64,000 nt of DNA from an uncultured Lachnospiraceae bacterium (GCA_910588955.1 CAJURQ010000011.1:1-64000), one strand, 5' to 3'. Counted from the first letter of the stretch, positions 18,710-28,186 are shown. Translations and numbers: made by a program. Notes: a model not told the origin generated them from the letters alone.

Positions 18710-18827
18710 TATGAGCAGACTTGAAATGCTTCGCATTCCAAGTTCGCGTTGCTCGCCGTAAATCGTTACCGACAGTCTTGCATGCAAGCATGCATCCTGT
18801 CTGCAACGACTTCCGGCTCTGCTCATA
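18710..18827. repeat. Structured intergenic repeat, copy A (trpE leader)
   Basis: Bounded by a perfect 10-bp inverted repeat (TATGAGCAGA 18710-18719, TCTGCTCATA 18818-18827). Inside are a small hairpin with the core AAATGCTTCGCATT, then TTCGCGTTGCTCGCC, and a second imperfect stem near CGTTACCGACAG / CTGTCTGCAACG. Copy B at 41800-41921 has the same order of parts and shares TTCGCGTTGCTCGCC exactly. This copy lies after the T-box terminator and before trpE, so it is in the trp transcript. Confidence 0.7.
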
Positions 18828-18832
18828 CGCGC

Positions 18833-19115
18833 AAAAAAGTCCTTGACAAAACCTAAGTCTTGTCAAGGACGAATCGTTTCAATCCGCGGTGCCACCTTGA
18901 TTCACGGGAACTCCCGTGCACTTAGCAGGATACCATCATATCCCCGGCAACTGACGTATGCCGCACGTTGCAGAATACTCTGCGCTCCCGCGCATTTGAC
19001 TGCACCCTCAGCGGTCCATTTGATGACTTGTTTCTTACCTGTTCTCAGCAACACAGGCTCTCTGTAAAGGCATCATCACCTTTATCTCCGCTTCAACGGT
19101 TTAACTCGTTAAATT
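18833..19115 (-). promoter_or_regulatory. T-box leader of the trp operon (Trp specifier)
   Basis: Transcribed leftwards. The conserved T-box stretch GGTGGCACCGCGG is at 18884-18897. It is followed by a strong terminator: an 11-bp stem GTCCTTGACAA / TTGTCAAGGAC (18860-18870 with 18839-18849) with six T (18833-18838). Stem I starts near 19098 with an AGAGA-type motif around 19060. The specifier loop reads AAATGGACC with codon TGG at 19018-19016, so uncharged tRNA-Trp should trigger read-through. Confidence 0.93.
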
Positions 19116-19121
19116 TTCTTT

Positions 19122-19150
19122 AGAATACCACCTGCGATACAAACTGTCAA
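19122..19150 (-). promoter_or_regulatory. trp operon promoter
   Basis: Read leftwards: perfect TTGACA (19145-19150), 17-bp spacer, TATTCT (19122-19127), just upstream of T-box stem I. No terminator is visible between the purL stop and this promoter. Confidence 0.85.
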
Positions 19151-19182
19151 GAGGTCGTGAAAAATTTATTCAATGCCCGCGA

Positions 19183-22100
19183 TTACTTGAAATACCCGAC
19201 CCCGCTCTCAAAGATCTTCATATCCTGATCGCCGAAGATATTCACCGCAACGGCGTCGCCTCTTCTCTCGGCATGCGCCATCTTGCCCAGACACCTGCCA
19301 TCGGGGGAAGTGATGCCTTCAATGGATGCATAGGAGCCGTTGATATTCCACTCCTCATCCATGGACACGCTGCCGTCGGCATCCGCGTACTGGGTCGCCA
19401 CCTGTCCGTTTGCAAACAGCCTGTCAATCCACTCCTTCGGCGCCACAAACCGTCCCTCACCGTGGGAAGCCGGGTTTACATAAGTCTGCCCCAATTCCGC
19501 TCCCGCAAGCCAGGGCGACTTGTTGGACACCACCTTCAAATACGCCATCTTGGAAATATGGCGGTTCACCGTATTAAAGGTCAGCGTCGGCGAATCCTCC
19601 TCCTGTCCGCGTATCTCCCCGTAGGGCACAAGCCCCAGCTTGATCAGCGCCTGAAAACCGTTGCAAATGCCGAGTGCAAGACCGTCCCGCTCGTTCAACA
19701 GCTTCATCACCGCTTCCTTTATCTTCTCATTCTGAAATGCCGTGGCAAAGAACTTCGCAGAACCGTCCGGCTCGTCGCCCGCGGAAAAGCCGCCTGGGAA
19801 CATAATGATCTGCGCCTGCCCGATCGCCTTCCGGAAGGCTTCCACACTCTCCCTGATATCCGCCGCGTTTCGATTTCTAAACACCTTTACCACCGTATCC
19901 GCCCCGACGTTCTCGAATGCTTTCGCGCTGTCGTACTCACAGTTCGTACCCGGGAATACCGGAATGAATACCGTGGGCTTCGCCACCTTGTTTTTGCACA
20001 CATAAACGCTCTCCGCGCGGTACAGTTCCGACACCACAGGACTCTTATCTTTTCCGACTGTGTAAGGAAATACCTTGTCAAGTTTTGCACGCCATACCTG
20101 CACTGCCTCGGCTCCGTTAATCTTCATAGCTCCGTAAGTGAACACGCCGTCCGCCGTCACAGTACCGATCTCCTCATAAGGAATGTCCAGAAGCTTTAAG
20201 CGGTGCACCTCTTTCGCAGGCATCTCCGCCACAATGTCGCCGAGACCGTTATCAAACAGGTACTCCATCTTATAGGAAAAATCCACCGCCACTCCCAGTC
20301 CGTTTCCGAACGCCATCTTACTCACGGCTGCCGCCACGCCCTTTGCATCGAGCGCATATGCCGCCACAATCTTTCTCTTCTGAAACTTGATATGCCTCCC
20401 GTTTATGAGCTCTGTGTCAGTATACTCTGACATTAATGTCATAATTTTATCATAGAGTGTCATAACTTCGTCATATACCGGCAAATCGTAGGAATCCCTC
20501 GGGATGCGGAAACGCACAAGACGATCGCCCGGATATTTCAATTCCGGTGTGACAATATTGCCGCTCTTATTCACATTCACCGCAAAGGACACCAGCGTAG
20601 GCGGTACGTCGATATCGTTGAAGGTGCCAGACATGGAATCCTTGCCTCCGATAGACGGCAGACCGTACTTCATCTGCGCGTCATATGCGCCGAGCAGCGC
20701 CGAGAACGGCTGGCTCCAACGGGACGGCTCGCCCCTCATGCGCCTGAAATACTCTTGAAACGTAAACCGAATCGTCTTGTAATCCCCGCCGTTTGCCACG
20801 ATCTTCGCCATGGACTCAGTCACCGCGTAAACCGCACCGTGGTACGGGCTCCAGCTTGAAAGGTACGGGTCAAAACCGTAGCTCATCATAGTTACGGTGT
20901 CCGTCTTTCCCTCCAAAGCCGGGAGCTTCGCCACCATAGCCTGCGTCTCCGTCAACTGATACTTACCGCCGTAAGGCATATACACGCTGCCCGCACCGAT
21001 CGAGGCGTCAAACATCTCCACAAGCCCCTTCTGGGAACACACATTCAAATCGCCGAGAAGCGAAAGCCATGCCGACTTCACGTCCCCACGTGCCACATCC
21101 TCCGCCACCGCGGGCGTCGCGATCTTTTTCAGATAATTTTCCTTCTCATCCGGAATCTCCACAAAGACATCCGTCTCCTGATGCGCGCCGTTGGTATCCA
21201 AAAACGCTCTGGACAGATCCACGATTTTCTTCCCGCGCCATTTGAGCACCAGACGGGGCTCCTTTGTGACTACCGCCACAGGCACCGCCTCCAGATTTTC
21301 CTCCGCAGCAAACCCAAGGAACGTGTCCACATCACCCGGCGATACCACCACAGCCATACGCTCCTGGGATTCCGAGATCGCAAGTTCCGTCCCGTCCAGA
21401 CCCGCATACTTTTTGGGCACCTTGTCCAGATCCACGACAAGACCGTCCGCCAGCTCGCCGATCGCCACGGACACACCGCCCGCACCGAAGTCATTACATT
21501 TCTTGATCAGACGGCTCACTTCCTCGCGCCTGAACAGCCTCTGTATCTTTCTCTCCGTGGGCGCGTTGCCCTTCTGCACCTCCGCGCCGCACGTATCAAT
21601 AGATTTCTCCGTGTGCACCTTGGAGGAACCTGTCGCGCCGCCACAGCCGTCACGCCCGGTTCTGCCGCCCAGAAGAATAATGATATCGTCCGGATCGGAA
21701 TTTTCCCGGATTACATTTTTCCTCGGCGCCGCACCCATCACCGCGCCGATCTCCATCCGTTTCGCCACATAGTTCGGGTGGTAAATCTCTTTGACTAACC
21801 CGGTCGCCAGACCAATCTGGTTACCGTAGGAAGAATAGCCGTCCGCCGCACCGCGCACCAGCTTTTTCTGGGGAAGCTTCCCCTTGAGCGTATCCGCCAC
21901 GGGCACTGTAGGGTCCGCCGCACCGGTCACGCGCATCGCCTGATAGACATACCCTCTGCCAGAGAGGGGATCCCGGATCGCGCCGCCAAGGCACGTTGCC
22001 GCACCACCAAAAGGCTCGATCTCCGTGGGATGATTGTGGGTCTCGTTCTTGAAAAAGACAAGCCACTCCTCCGTCACCGGGCCGTCGCCGTAGTCCATCT

Positions 22101-23049
22101 CCACCGGCACCACCACGGAGCAGGCGTTAATCTCATCGGACTCCTCCATATCATCGAGTTTTCCGTCCTTCTTTAACTTCCGCATCGCCATCAGCGCCAG
22201 ATCCATCAGACAGACAAACTTGTCCTCCCTGCCCTTAAAAATCTCTCCGCGCACATGCAGGTAATCCTGATATGTTTTCTCGAGCGGTTCCCGGTAACGC
22301 CCTTCCCCGAAACTCACGTTCTTAAGTTCCGTGGAAAAAGTCGTATGACGGCAGTGGTCGGACCAGTACGTATCCAGCACCCGGATCTCCGTCATCGTAG
22401 GATTACGCTTCTCCTCTTTCGCAAAATAATTCTGTATATGCAAAAAGTCCTTGAACGTCATTGCCAGTCCGAGGGAATCGTACAGCTCTTTCAGCTCTGC
22501 CTCTGGCATGTCCACAAAATCCTCACGTTCCGGCAGATTCTCCAGTACCGCCACATCCGCCGGCTCCTCATAATCCATCTTAAGCGTCTCCGGCTTCACC
22601 ATTCCTGTCTCTCTTGAATCCACAGGGTTAATACAGTAAGCCTTAATCCGCGCAAGTTCTTCCTCCGTGACGTTTCCGTTGACCAGATAAGTCACAGCCG
22701 TCCTGATAATCGGTTCCTCGTCCTCTTTCAAAAACTGCACGCACTGTACCGCGGAATCCGCCCTCTGGTCAAACTGCCCCGGCAGAAACTCCACAGAAAA
22801 GACATGTCCGTTCTCCGGAACCTCTATCTTTTCCCTATATAAAATATCCACAGGCGGCTCCGAAAAAACCGTCCGGCACGCCCTCTCAAAAACTTCGTCG
22901 GAAATATTCTCCACATCATAGCGGATGAAAACCCGTACCTGATCCACGCTCTTTATGCCAAGAAAACTTTCGATCTCCTCCTTAAGTTCTCTCGCCTTAA
23001 CCGCAAAAGGCTCTTTCTTCTCCACGTAAATTCGTCTGACATTTCCCAT
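19183..23049 (-). CDS. purL: Phosphoribosylformylglycinamidine synthase, single-chain
   Basis: Fourth step of purine synthesis: FGAR plus glutamine and ATP to FGAM. At 1288 residues this is the large single-polypeptide form, combining a PurS-like N-terminus, two AIR-synthase-type halves and a C-terminal glutaminase. The markers are TYWSDHCRHTTFSTEL, the metal and nucleotide site FKNETHNHPTEIEPFGGAATC, GGAIRDPLSG, GGKDSMSGTF, and the glutaminase part FPGTNCEYDS with nucleophile Cys in GICNGFQAL. AGGAGAAA precedes the ATG. No purine riboswitch was seen in the 72-bp upstream gap. It is not clustered with other pur genes here. Confidence 0.96.
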   Translation of the reverse strand: MGNVRRIYVEKKEPFAVKARELKEEIESFLGIKSVDQVRVFIRYDVENISDEVFERACRTVFSEPPVDILYREKIEVPENGHVFSVEFLPGQFDQRADSAVQCVQFLKEDEEPIIRTAVTYLVNGNVTEEELARIKAYCINPVDSRETGMVKPETLKMDYEEPADVAVLENLPEREDFVDMPEAELKELYDSLGLAMTFKDFLHIQNYFAKEEKRNPTMTEIRVLDTYWSDHCRHTTFSTELKNVSFGEGRYREPLEKTYQDYLHVRGEIFKGREDKFVCLMDLALMAMRKLKKDGKLDDMEESDEINACSVVVPVEMDYGDGPVTEEWLVFFKNETHNHPTEIEPFGGAATCLGGAIRDPLSGRGYVYQAMRVTGAADPTVPVADTLKGKLPQKKLVRGAADGYSSYGNQIGLATGLVKEIYHPNYVAKRMEIGAVMGAAPRKNVIRENSDPDDIIILLGGRTGRDGCGGATGSSKVHTEKSIDTCGAEVQKGNAPTERKIQRLFRREEVSRLIKKCNDFGAGGVSVAIGELADGLVVDLDKVPKKYAGLDGTELAISESQERMAVVVSPGDVDTFLGFAAEENLEAVPVAVVTKEPRLVLKWRGKKIVDLSRAFLDTNGAHQETDVFVEIPDEKENYLKKIATPAVAEDVARGDVKSAWLSLLGDLNVCSQKGLVEMFDASIGAGSVYMPYGGKYQLTETQAMVAKLPALEGKTDTVTMMSYGFDPYLSSWSPYHGAVYAVTESMAKIVANGGDYKTIRFTFQEYFRRMRGEPSRWSQPFSALLGAYDAQMKYGLPSIGGKDSMSGTFNDIDVPPTLVSFAVNVNKSGNIVTPELKYPGDRLVRFRIPRDSYDLPVYDEVMTLYDKIMTLMSEYTDTELINGRHIKFQKRKIVAAYALDAKGVAAAVSKMAFGNGLGVAVDFSYKMEYLFDNGLGDIVAEMPAKEVHRLKLLDIPYEEIGTVTADGVFTYGAMKINGAEAVQVWRAKLDKVFPYTVGKDKSPVVSELYRAESVYVCKNKVAKPTVFIPVFPGTNCEYDSAKAFENVGADTVVKVFRNRNAADIRESVEAFRKAIGQAQIIMFPGGFSAGDEPDGSAKFFATAFQNEKIKEAVMKLLNERDGLALGICNGFQALIKLGLVPYGEIRGQEEDSPTLTFNTVNRHISKMAYLKVVSNKSPWLAGAELGQTYVNPASHGEGRFVAPKEWIDRLFANGQVATQYADADGSVSMDEEWNINGSYASIEGITSPDGRCLGKMAHAERRGDAVAVNIFGDQDMKIFESGVGYFK

Positions 23050-23121
23050 GCTGATTTCTCCTTATTTTTGTGATAACCGCCTGATTATGATCGGACAAGT
23101 AATTTCCGCTGCCTTAACAGC

Positions 23122-23709
23122 TTATTCAAAATCCACAATCAGCCCCTGCATAATATAGAGCAGCTGCTCGTCCACCATCTTTTCCGTGATGCCAAAGGTC
23201 TGCGCATTGATCTTTAACCCCTCCAGCACATACATGATATTAGCCGCCGCCCCCTTCGGATTCTCACAGTAAAACTCACCGCTGGCAATGCCTGCTTCAA
23301 TCAGTTTTTCAATCACCCTGACACCCGCGTCAAACTGCTTGCGCAGCATATTATTCTTATCAGTCGATTTATGTGCAAAAAAATATTCATAGACCGCTAC
23401 GGTCAAATTGTCTTTATTCTGCAAAAGTTCCTTCTTCTGCTCCTTCAAAAAGAGCGTCAGAATATCCGCCGCCGTATCTTCTTTTGCGATCCGCTCCGTG
23501 AATACATCATCCGTTTCATCCGCTTCCATCTGCAGCACTTCCATCAAAATCTGATCCGTGCTCTCAAAATACAGATACAGACCGCCGCGGCTGATCTCAC
23601 ATGCCTCCACGATATCTTTCATGGTCACATTCTTAAATCCTTTTTCCACAAACACCTTTCTTGCCGTGTCAAGTATGTACTTCTTTTTCTGTGCTGATTT
23701 TTCTCCCAT
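23122..23709 (-). CDS. TetR-family transcriptional regulator
   Basis: The 195 residues have an N-terminal TetR DNA-binding domain: ILDTARKVFVEKGFKNVTMK, then IVEACEISRGGLYLYF with the typical GLYLYF recognition helix end. A helical ligand-binding domain with no recognisable signature follows. It is encoded 72 bp upstream of purL on the same strand, but a functional link to purine synthesis is not indicated. The usual TetR neighbour, a transporter, is absent. Confidence 0.93.
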   Translation of the reverse strand: MGEKSAQKKKYILDTARKVFVEKGFKNVTMKDIVEACEISRGGLYLYFESTDQILMEVLQMEADETDDVFTERIAKEDTAADILTLFLKEQKKELLQNKDNLTVAVYEYFFAHKSTDKNNMLRKQFDAGVRVIEKLIEAGIASGEFYCENPKGAAANIMYVLEGLKINAQTFGITEKMVDEQLLYIMQGLIVDFE

Positions 23710-23764
23710 CGTTTCCTTAATCTCCCTACAAATATGTACCCTTCAGTCCGCCTGTCACTGCGCC

Positions 23765-24283
23765 CTATTCCTGTTTTTCCTCTTTCTTGACATTGACTAC
23801 TCTGGTCTGTACCGGATGATCCCAGAAATCCAGATTTTCTTTCATCTTCTTGATCACCTTAAGGAAAATGCCGTTCTCCACCGCCTCAGACCATCTTCTG
23901 CCCTTTGTCATGCCCTCCATCACATATCTGGAAAGGATTCCTTTCAGCACGTCCATCTCCCGGATATCCGACCGCTTAATCGCAAGAAGCTCGTCCTCCA
24001 AAATGCGGATCCTGTTTCGTGAATAGATATATCTGTAATTCCGATCTATCAGCTTCGTCCGCTGCGCCTCCTTTATGAAACTCATCAGCGTGCTGTCATA
24101 CACCGGGAATGCAATCGAATGCTCCCCTATCCCGGAACCGGCGTAACTCTGCTGTACACTCATACCTTTCTTGCTCTCCAGCCACGGCAAGTACCGCGCC
24201 AGCTTCTCTACATCCGCCCTGTATTCATTCACCACCTGCTGCCTGTAGGCGATATCTTCTTTCTCCATCAGTGTTTTATCCAT
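23765..24283 (-). CDS. Uncharacterised 172-residue protein
   Basis: A soluble, charged, mostly helical protein. Visible segments are VEKLARYLPWLESKKG, SFIKEAQRTKLIDRNYRYIYSR, GILSRYVMEGMTKGRRWSEAVENGIFLKVIKKMKE and a Lys/Glu-rich tail. It has no signal peptide, membrane helix, metal motif or helix-turn-helix that I can recognise. It lies 55 bp upstream of the TetR gene on the same strand and may be co-transcribed. A real gene is supported by its length and composition. Confidence 0.75.
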   Translation of the reverse strand: MDKTLMEKEDIAYRQQVVNEYRADVEKLARYLPWLESKKGMSVQQSYAGSGIGEHSIAFPVYDSTLMSFIKEAQRTKLIDRNYRYIYSRNRIRILEDELLAIKRSDIREMDVLKGILSRYVMEGMTKGRRWSEAVENGIFLKVIKKMKENLDFWDHPVQTRVVNVKKEEKQE

Positions 24284-24482
24284 AATTTTTCACTCACTTC
24301 CGTTTCCAAAGTCACTCTCAACGTCGCTGCCTGTCCCGACAAGCCTGTCATTTTCAATTTTAACACAAATTCCCGAAAAGTACAGTACAAAAAAAGCCAT
24401 TCTTCTTGTGCAACATAGCAAAGCGCGAAGCCATAATTTTCCAAAGGCTCCACGCTCTTTTTGTAAGACCATCTTCAATATA

Positions 24483-25163
24483 TCATGCCATCTTCTGCAA
24501 TTTCGCGCTGTGATGCATAACTGTCTTCTTGAGCAGATCTATATCGTCGAAGGCTCCCTCCATTCTTTCCGCTCCCTTTTTGTAACGCGCATAGGTGCTC
24601 AAATAAGCCTCCTCTATGTTGTTTAGACGCGGTGCCACAACGTTTTCCTGAACCAGTTTCACCTGATGCAGCTCTGCGCCTACCTGCTCGGTTCTTTGAC
24701 CCACGAGGTGTATCTCCGTCTCCATCTGATCCATTTTGTCATCCATAAGGTGCATCTTCGTCTCCATTCGATCCATTTTTACCTGCATATAACAGATGTT
24801 ATCCAACACGAGCCGGAGTTCACCCTTGACCTCTTTCATCTCACCCTGCAGAGTATAGACATCTCCCTTCAAGACGCCGACATCTTTCTTCAAAACCTGA
24901 ACGTCTTCTTTCAGTCCACTAACGTCTTCCTGCAGAGCACAAACATCTTCCTTCAAATCCCCGACGTCTTTCTTCAAGACATAAACGTCTTCTTTCAGTC
25001 CCTGTACATCTTCCTTCAATCCACTGACATCTTCCTTCAGTCCCTGTACATCTTCCTTCAATCCACTGACATCTTCCTTCAAGACATGGATATCATCTTT
25101 AATAGGCTGCAGTTTCTTTTCCAGCACATCTGACATTGCAAGCAACAGTTCATCATTATTCAT
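24483..25163 (-). CDS. Heptad-repeat coiled-coil protein
   Basis: The 226 residues are dominated by a long run of seven-residue units LKEDVxG (about residues 25-100), followed by MDRMETKMHLMDDKMDQMETEIHLVGQ-type heptads (residues 110-150) and a basic C-terminus. No membrane helix or enzyme motif is present. The DNA of the first block is a 42-bp near-identical tandem repeat (two heptads), so unit number may vary between strains. AAGGAGGAAGATAA precedes the ATG and a good promoter lies at 25210-25238. A structural or scaffold role is possible; the function is unknown. Confidence 0.85.
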   Translation of the reverse strand: MNNDELLLAMSDVLEKKLQPIKDDIHVLKEDVSGLKEDVQGLKEDVSGLKEDVQGLKEDVYVLKKDVGDLKEDVCALQEDVSGLKEDVQVLKKDVGVLKGDVYTLQGEMKEVKGELRLVLDNICYMQVKMDRMETKMHLMDDKMDQMETEIHLVGQRTEQVGAELHQVKLVQENVVAPRLNNIEEAYLSTYARYKKGAERMEGAFDDIDLLKKTVMHHSAKLQKMA

Positions 25164-25209
25164 TTATCTTCCTCCTTATGATTTTATGGAAGCTCCCGCT
25201 GACACGAAC

Positions 25210-25238
25210 AGTATATCATCGCCCCTATTGCCTGTCTA
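25210..25238 (-). promoter_or_regulatory. Promoter of the coiled-coil gene
   Basis: Read leftwards: TAGACA (25233-25238), 17 bp, TATACT (25210-25215). The 394-bp gap up to 25558 also holds the divergent promoter at 25485; I see nothing else in it. Confidence 0.65.
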
Positions 25239-25484
25239 TTGTAACAAAAGCACAAAACGGTATTCGGAATTACGAATTTAGCGAAACTGCACAACACTAT
25301 ATTTTGTATAAATCATATATTTTTTCGTGACCAGCAACTATATCTTGACCTCTCCCATGTACCTATCGCTATTTCGTTAACTATTTTTTTACAGGGAAAC
25401 AGGAAAGATGCTTGTTCCATTTATTTCTCTTTTACAGGAAAAATGCCGAAATTATTACGCCCTCCCACAGGGCGGTCCTTCTCA

Positions 25485-25513
25485 TTGACTTTTCACCCAA
25501 AAAAGCATAAGAT
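25485..25513 (+). promoter_or_regulatory. Promoter of the 753-residue protein gene
   Basis: TTGACT (25485-25490), 17 bp, TAAGAT (25508-25513), followed by a 40-nt leader with AAGAGGGGG before the start. Confidence 0.7.
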
Positions 25514-25558
25514 ATATACAGGGTTTTTGTATTAATTTTCATAAGAGGGGGTACTCAA

Positions 25559-27820
25559 ATGGCAGTAAAAGAATTTCCTGCGGGCACACAGTTGATCCAG
25601 AGTGAGCAAAATCTGACTGCCCTGCATGTCATTGCAAAAGGAAGCGTGCGCGCCTCCTATCCCGGGGGCACTTTTTATCTGAAAAAAGGGGACGTTATCG
25701 GCGTCTGTGAGGTTTTTTTCGGCTCTCACTTTATCACCTATGAGACGGAGGAACCTACGGGAATCGCCTCCTATCCTTGTACTGCATTGCAGCTTTCCGC
25801 GCTGATGCAGAAAAGCATAGACTTAGCGAACATGATTGTCGCCTCGTTATTCCGGCAGTTCCGCGAAATATATGACCAGTATGAACTGATGCGCTTCGAC
25901 TGCGAAAATATCTATCACTTTCTGATGGATCACTATGAAGAGTATAAGTCCTTCTGCGTCAAGCACGGCATTACGCCGAGAGCCCTGCCCGATATGGACG
26001 ACTTATCTCCTCTTATTCTGGAAGAAGATATGGAAAGCTGGATAGACGGTTATTACGAGCAGTTGACTGCTATAGTCACTGAAAAATCGTCCAAATTCCA
26101 CAACAATGCGTTTCTTGCGGGCGTCGTTCTGAAAGCAGATCAGGATATCCACCGCATTATTTCCATATGCCGCGTTTTCTATGATTACAAGGCAGACATT
26201 GCACACCTGCTGATGAACGAGAATCACCTCGACCTGTTTGACCTTTACGCGGGTCTTTTATATAAAATCGGTGCAAATGACAAGGATTCCACCACGCTGA
26301 TCGCTACCATCTCCACAATGATGATTCAGTTGGAGGATCTGCCCTCGATTGACAGGGAAATGTATCAGCAGAGGGCTGCAGAATACCGCACCAAACTGGA
26401 AACTCTCGGAGACGGCGCGGAAGAAGATGCTGCAGCAGCGGCGGATGATGTTGCCGATATAGAAAATTCCATGAACACCATCCTCACATATGCGGAGGTA
26501 AGCGCCGAAACCGCGGTTTCCTTCCGCGAGGCGGTAAATAAGTTTGCCCAGATGACCGATAAGAACGCTTCCGACGACACGGCGAGAAAACTGCGGCTTT
26601 CCATCACGAAGCTCTTCTACCAGATTTATGAAAAATCCTTTATCAAGAGCATGAAAGATCCGGCTTTCGTTCCGAAAGTGTTAAAGATGTTCTTCAACTT
26701 CGGCTACGTGGACGAAAATCTTGCCGGGCGTGAAAATGCCGCATACCTGTACAAAATTGTTGACAAGATTCCTTCCGAACCCAAGCGCAAGGTTTACACC
26801 GCCTATGAATGGTTTACCGCCATCTACAAAGGCGAGAAAGAGCCAAGCCGCAACGAGTTTGACTCTGACTATCCCGCATTTCTGCGCGAGCAGAAAATGT
26901 CCGGCAATATCACCGCCGCGGACGAAGCGCGGATGCAGAACGATCCGCTGGAAAAAGTGCTCTTCGAGATACGCAATATGTTCCAGACCGTCAACAAGAT
27001 TACCTTTGGGCGCGTTTTAAGCTTCTGCCCGGTGTTCTCGGAGCACAACGTCTTAAAGGAGCTGGACGGCACGCTCGTATCTGCGGATAAAGTGGCGAAT
27101 GCTTTCCAACAGATCCGCGCGATCGACTTCAGCGCTTACTACCGCGACGTTATTTACACGAATCCCGACATCGGTATCGGCAAGGAGACTGTCGGTGTGG
27201 AGGTGCTTCCCGACATCGTCCTGATGCCCAACGTGGGAACCCGCGGCATCGCATGGCAGGAGATCGAGGGGCGTAAGCGTACAACCCCGGCGCGCATGAT
27301 GGTATCTGTCTTCCAGATGGAAGATTTGACTAATATTCTGGTCCGTCTGACCGGAGACTTCCGTTGGGAAATGTGCAAACGTGTTCAGGGTGCCCGCTGG
27401 AACGATATTTCCGAAGCGTCTCTCACGAGCGAATACTTCGACTACATCCAGTTTTACCGCAAAAACCGCGAACTGTCCGCTGACGCGAAGGACAAAATCA
27501 AGCTCAGTATGCAGAAAGCGAAAAATAGTTATAAAGAAATGTTTATCAGGGACTACGAGGCATGGGTTCTCTACGAGGGTACGGGTTCACCCAGATTAAA
27601 CAAAGTGTCACGTAATATCATTTTCACCTACTGTCCTTTCTCGAAGGAGATTCGGACAAAGTTGATGGCAAACCCGCTCTACAAGGAAACTATGACGCGT
27701 TACGACATTAAACTGGCACAGAAGATCCACCATTTTGACAATGTCTTCCAGAAGCTGAAAAACACGGGAACGCCAATCCCGCCAGAGCTTCAAAGGCAGC
27801 GTGAGTATCTGGAGATGTAA
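25559..27820 (+). CDS. Large protein with cyclic-nucleotide-binding-like N-terminus
   Basis: The 753 residues begin with a cupin-like cNMP-binding fold: EFPAGTQLIQSEQNLTALHVIAKGSVRASYPGGTFYLKKGDVIGVCEVFFG, as in Crp/Fnr proteins. No Crp-type helix-turn-helix follows. Instead there is about 600 residues of uncharacterised sequence with an acidic Ala-rich linker near residue 285 (GDGAEEDAAAAADD) and a well-ordered C-terminal part (VGVEVLPDIVLMPNVGTRGIAWQEIEGRKR; TYCPFSKEIRTKLM). No signal peptide or membrane segment is seen, so it is probably cytoplasmic. The gene stands alone with its own promoter and a hairpin about 140 bp after it. A sensor-effector whose output is not transcriptional is an inference. 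Confidence 0.85.
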   Translation: MAVKEFPAGTQLIQSEQNLTALHVIAKGSVRASYPGGTFYLKKGDVIGVCEVFFGSHFITYETEEPTGIASYPCTALQLSALMQKSIDLANMIVASLFRQFREIYDQYELMRFDCENIYHFLMDHYEEYKSFCVKHGITPRALPDMDDLSPLILEEDMESWIDGYYEQLTAIVTEKSSKFHNNAFLAGVVLKADQDIHRIISICRVFYDYKADIAHLLMNENHLDLFDLYAGLLYKIGANDKDSTTLIATISTMMIQLEDLPSIDREMYQQRAAEYRTKLETLGDGAEEDAAAAADDVADIENSMNTILTYAEVSAETAVSFREAVNKFAQMTDKNASDDTARKLRLSITKLFYQIYEKSFIKSMKDPAFVPKVLKMFFNFGYVDENLAGRENAAYLYKIVDKIPSEPKRKVYTAYEWFTAIYKGEKEPSRNEFDSDYPAFLREQKMSGNITAADEARMQNDPLEKVLFEIRNMFQTVNKITFGRVLSFCPVFSEHNVLKELDGTLVSADKVANAFQQIRAIDFSAYYRDVIYTNPDIGIGKETVGVEVLPDIVLMPNVGTRGIAWQEIEGRKRTTPARMMVSVFQMEDLTNILVRLTGDFRWEMCKRVQGARWNDISEASLTSEYFDYIQFYRKNRELSADAKDKIKLSMQKAKNSYKEMFIRDYEAWVLYEGTGSPRLNKVSRNIIFTYCPFSKEIRTKLMANPLYKETMTRYDIKLAQKIHHFDNVFQKLKNTGTPIPPELQRQREYLEM

Positions 27821-27960
27821 AACACGTCTCGCTAATATAGTGTTATTCTTTTGTAATATAATTATAGACTCTAAGGGGAAAACACGGTATATTGATTACA
27901 GACTTGATTACGGAAGTCAAGTCGGCAATAGCAATTCCGAAGAATTCCCCTTTTACACAA

Positions 27961-27997
27961 GCAAGACCCCCGGAGGTAGCACCTTCGGGGGTCTTGC
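27961..27997. terminator. Strong hairpin between convergent genes
   Basis: A 17-bp stem with one mismatch (GCAAGACCCCC arm from 27961, matching arm ending 27997) and an AGC loop. No clear T run follows on either strand, so termination is plausible in both directions but not certain. Confidence 0.55.
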
Positions 27998-28013
27998 TAT
28001 ATGAATATACTCC

Positions 28014-28186
28014 GCAGTGCAAGCTCGAAAAACCTTCGGTTTTCCTCGCTCGCGGGCTGTCTACGCTCCGCTTCGGTCCGTGCTGAACAAGCGCCACCGG
28101 CGCTTAGCACCGCACTATGCATCCATTCGGAGAAACGTTTCGGTGAGCAAGCTCCCCGCTCCGCTTCTCCTCAGTCTGCGCACTGC
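28014..28186. repeat. Structured intergenic repeat, copy C
   Basis: Ends are the inverted pair GCAGTGC (28014-28020) and GCACTGC (28180-28186). The first internal hairpin is GAAAAACC-TTC-GGTTTTC, followed by CTCGCTCGCGGG, the same layout as copies A and B but with a different stem sequence. It ends 4 bp before the stop of the MFS gene. Confidence 0.5.

Noticed and set aside
18605..18866. Small leftward frames between the T-box and trpE
   Set aside because: They are readings of the structured repeat (similar peptide in copy B) and lack ribosome sites; not taken as a leader peptide because the T-box already explains Trp control.
19273..20199. Plus-strand open frame inside purL
   Set aside because: Antisense of the glutaminase region of PurL; no independent evidence of coding.
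23050..23121. Purine riboswitch upstream of purL
   Set aside because: The gap is only 72 bp and shows no purine aptamer core; only a weak promoter-like pair is present.
24880..25100. Tandem 42-bp repeats considered as a CRISPR or satellite
   Set aside because: The repeats are in frame and encode heptads of a coiled-coil protein with a good start and promoter.
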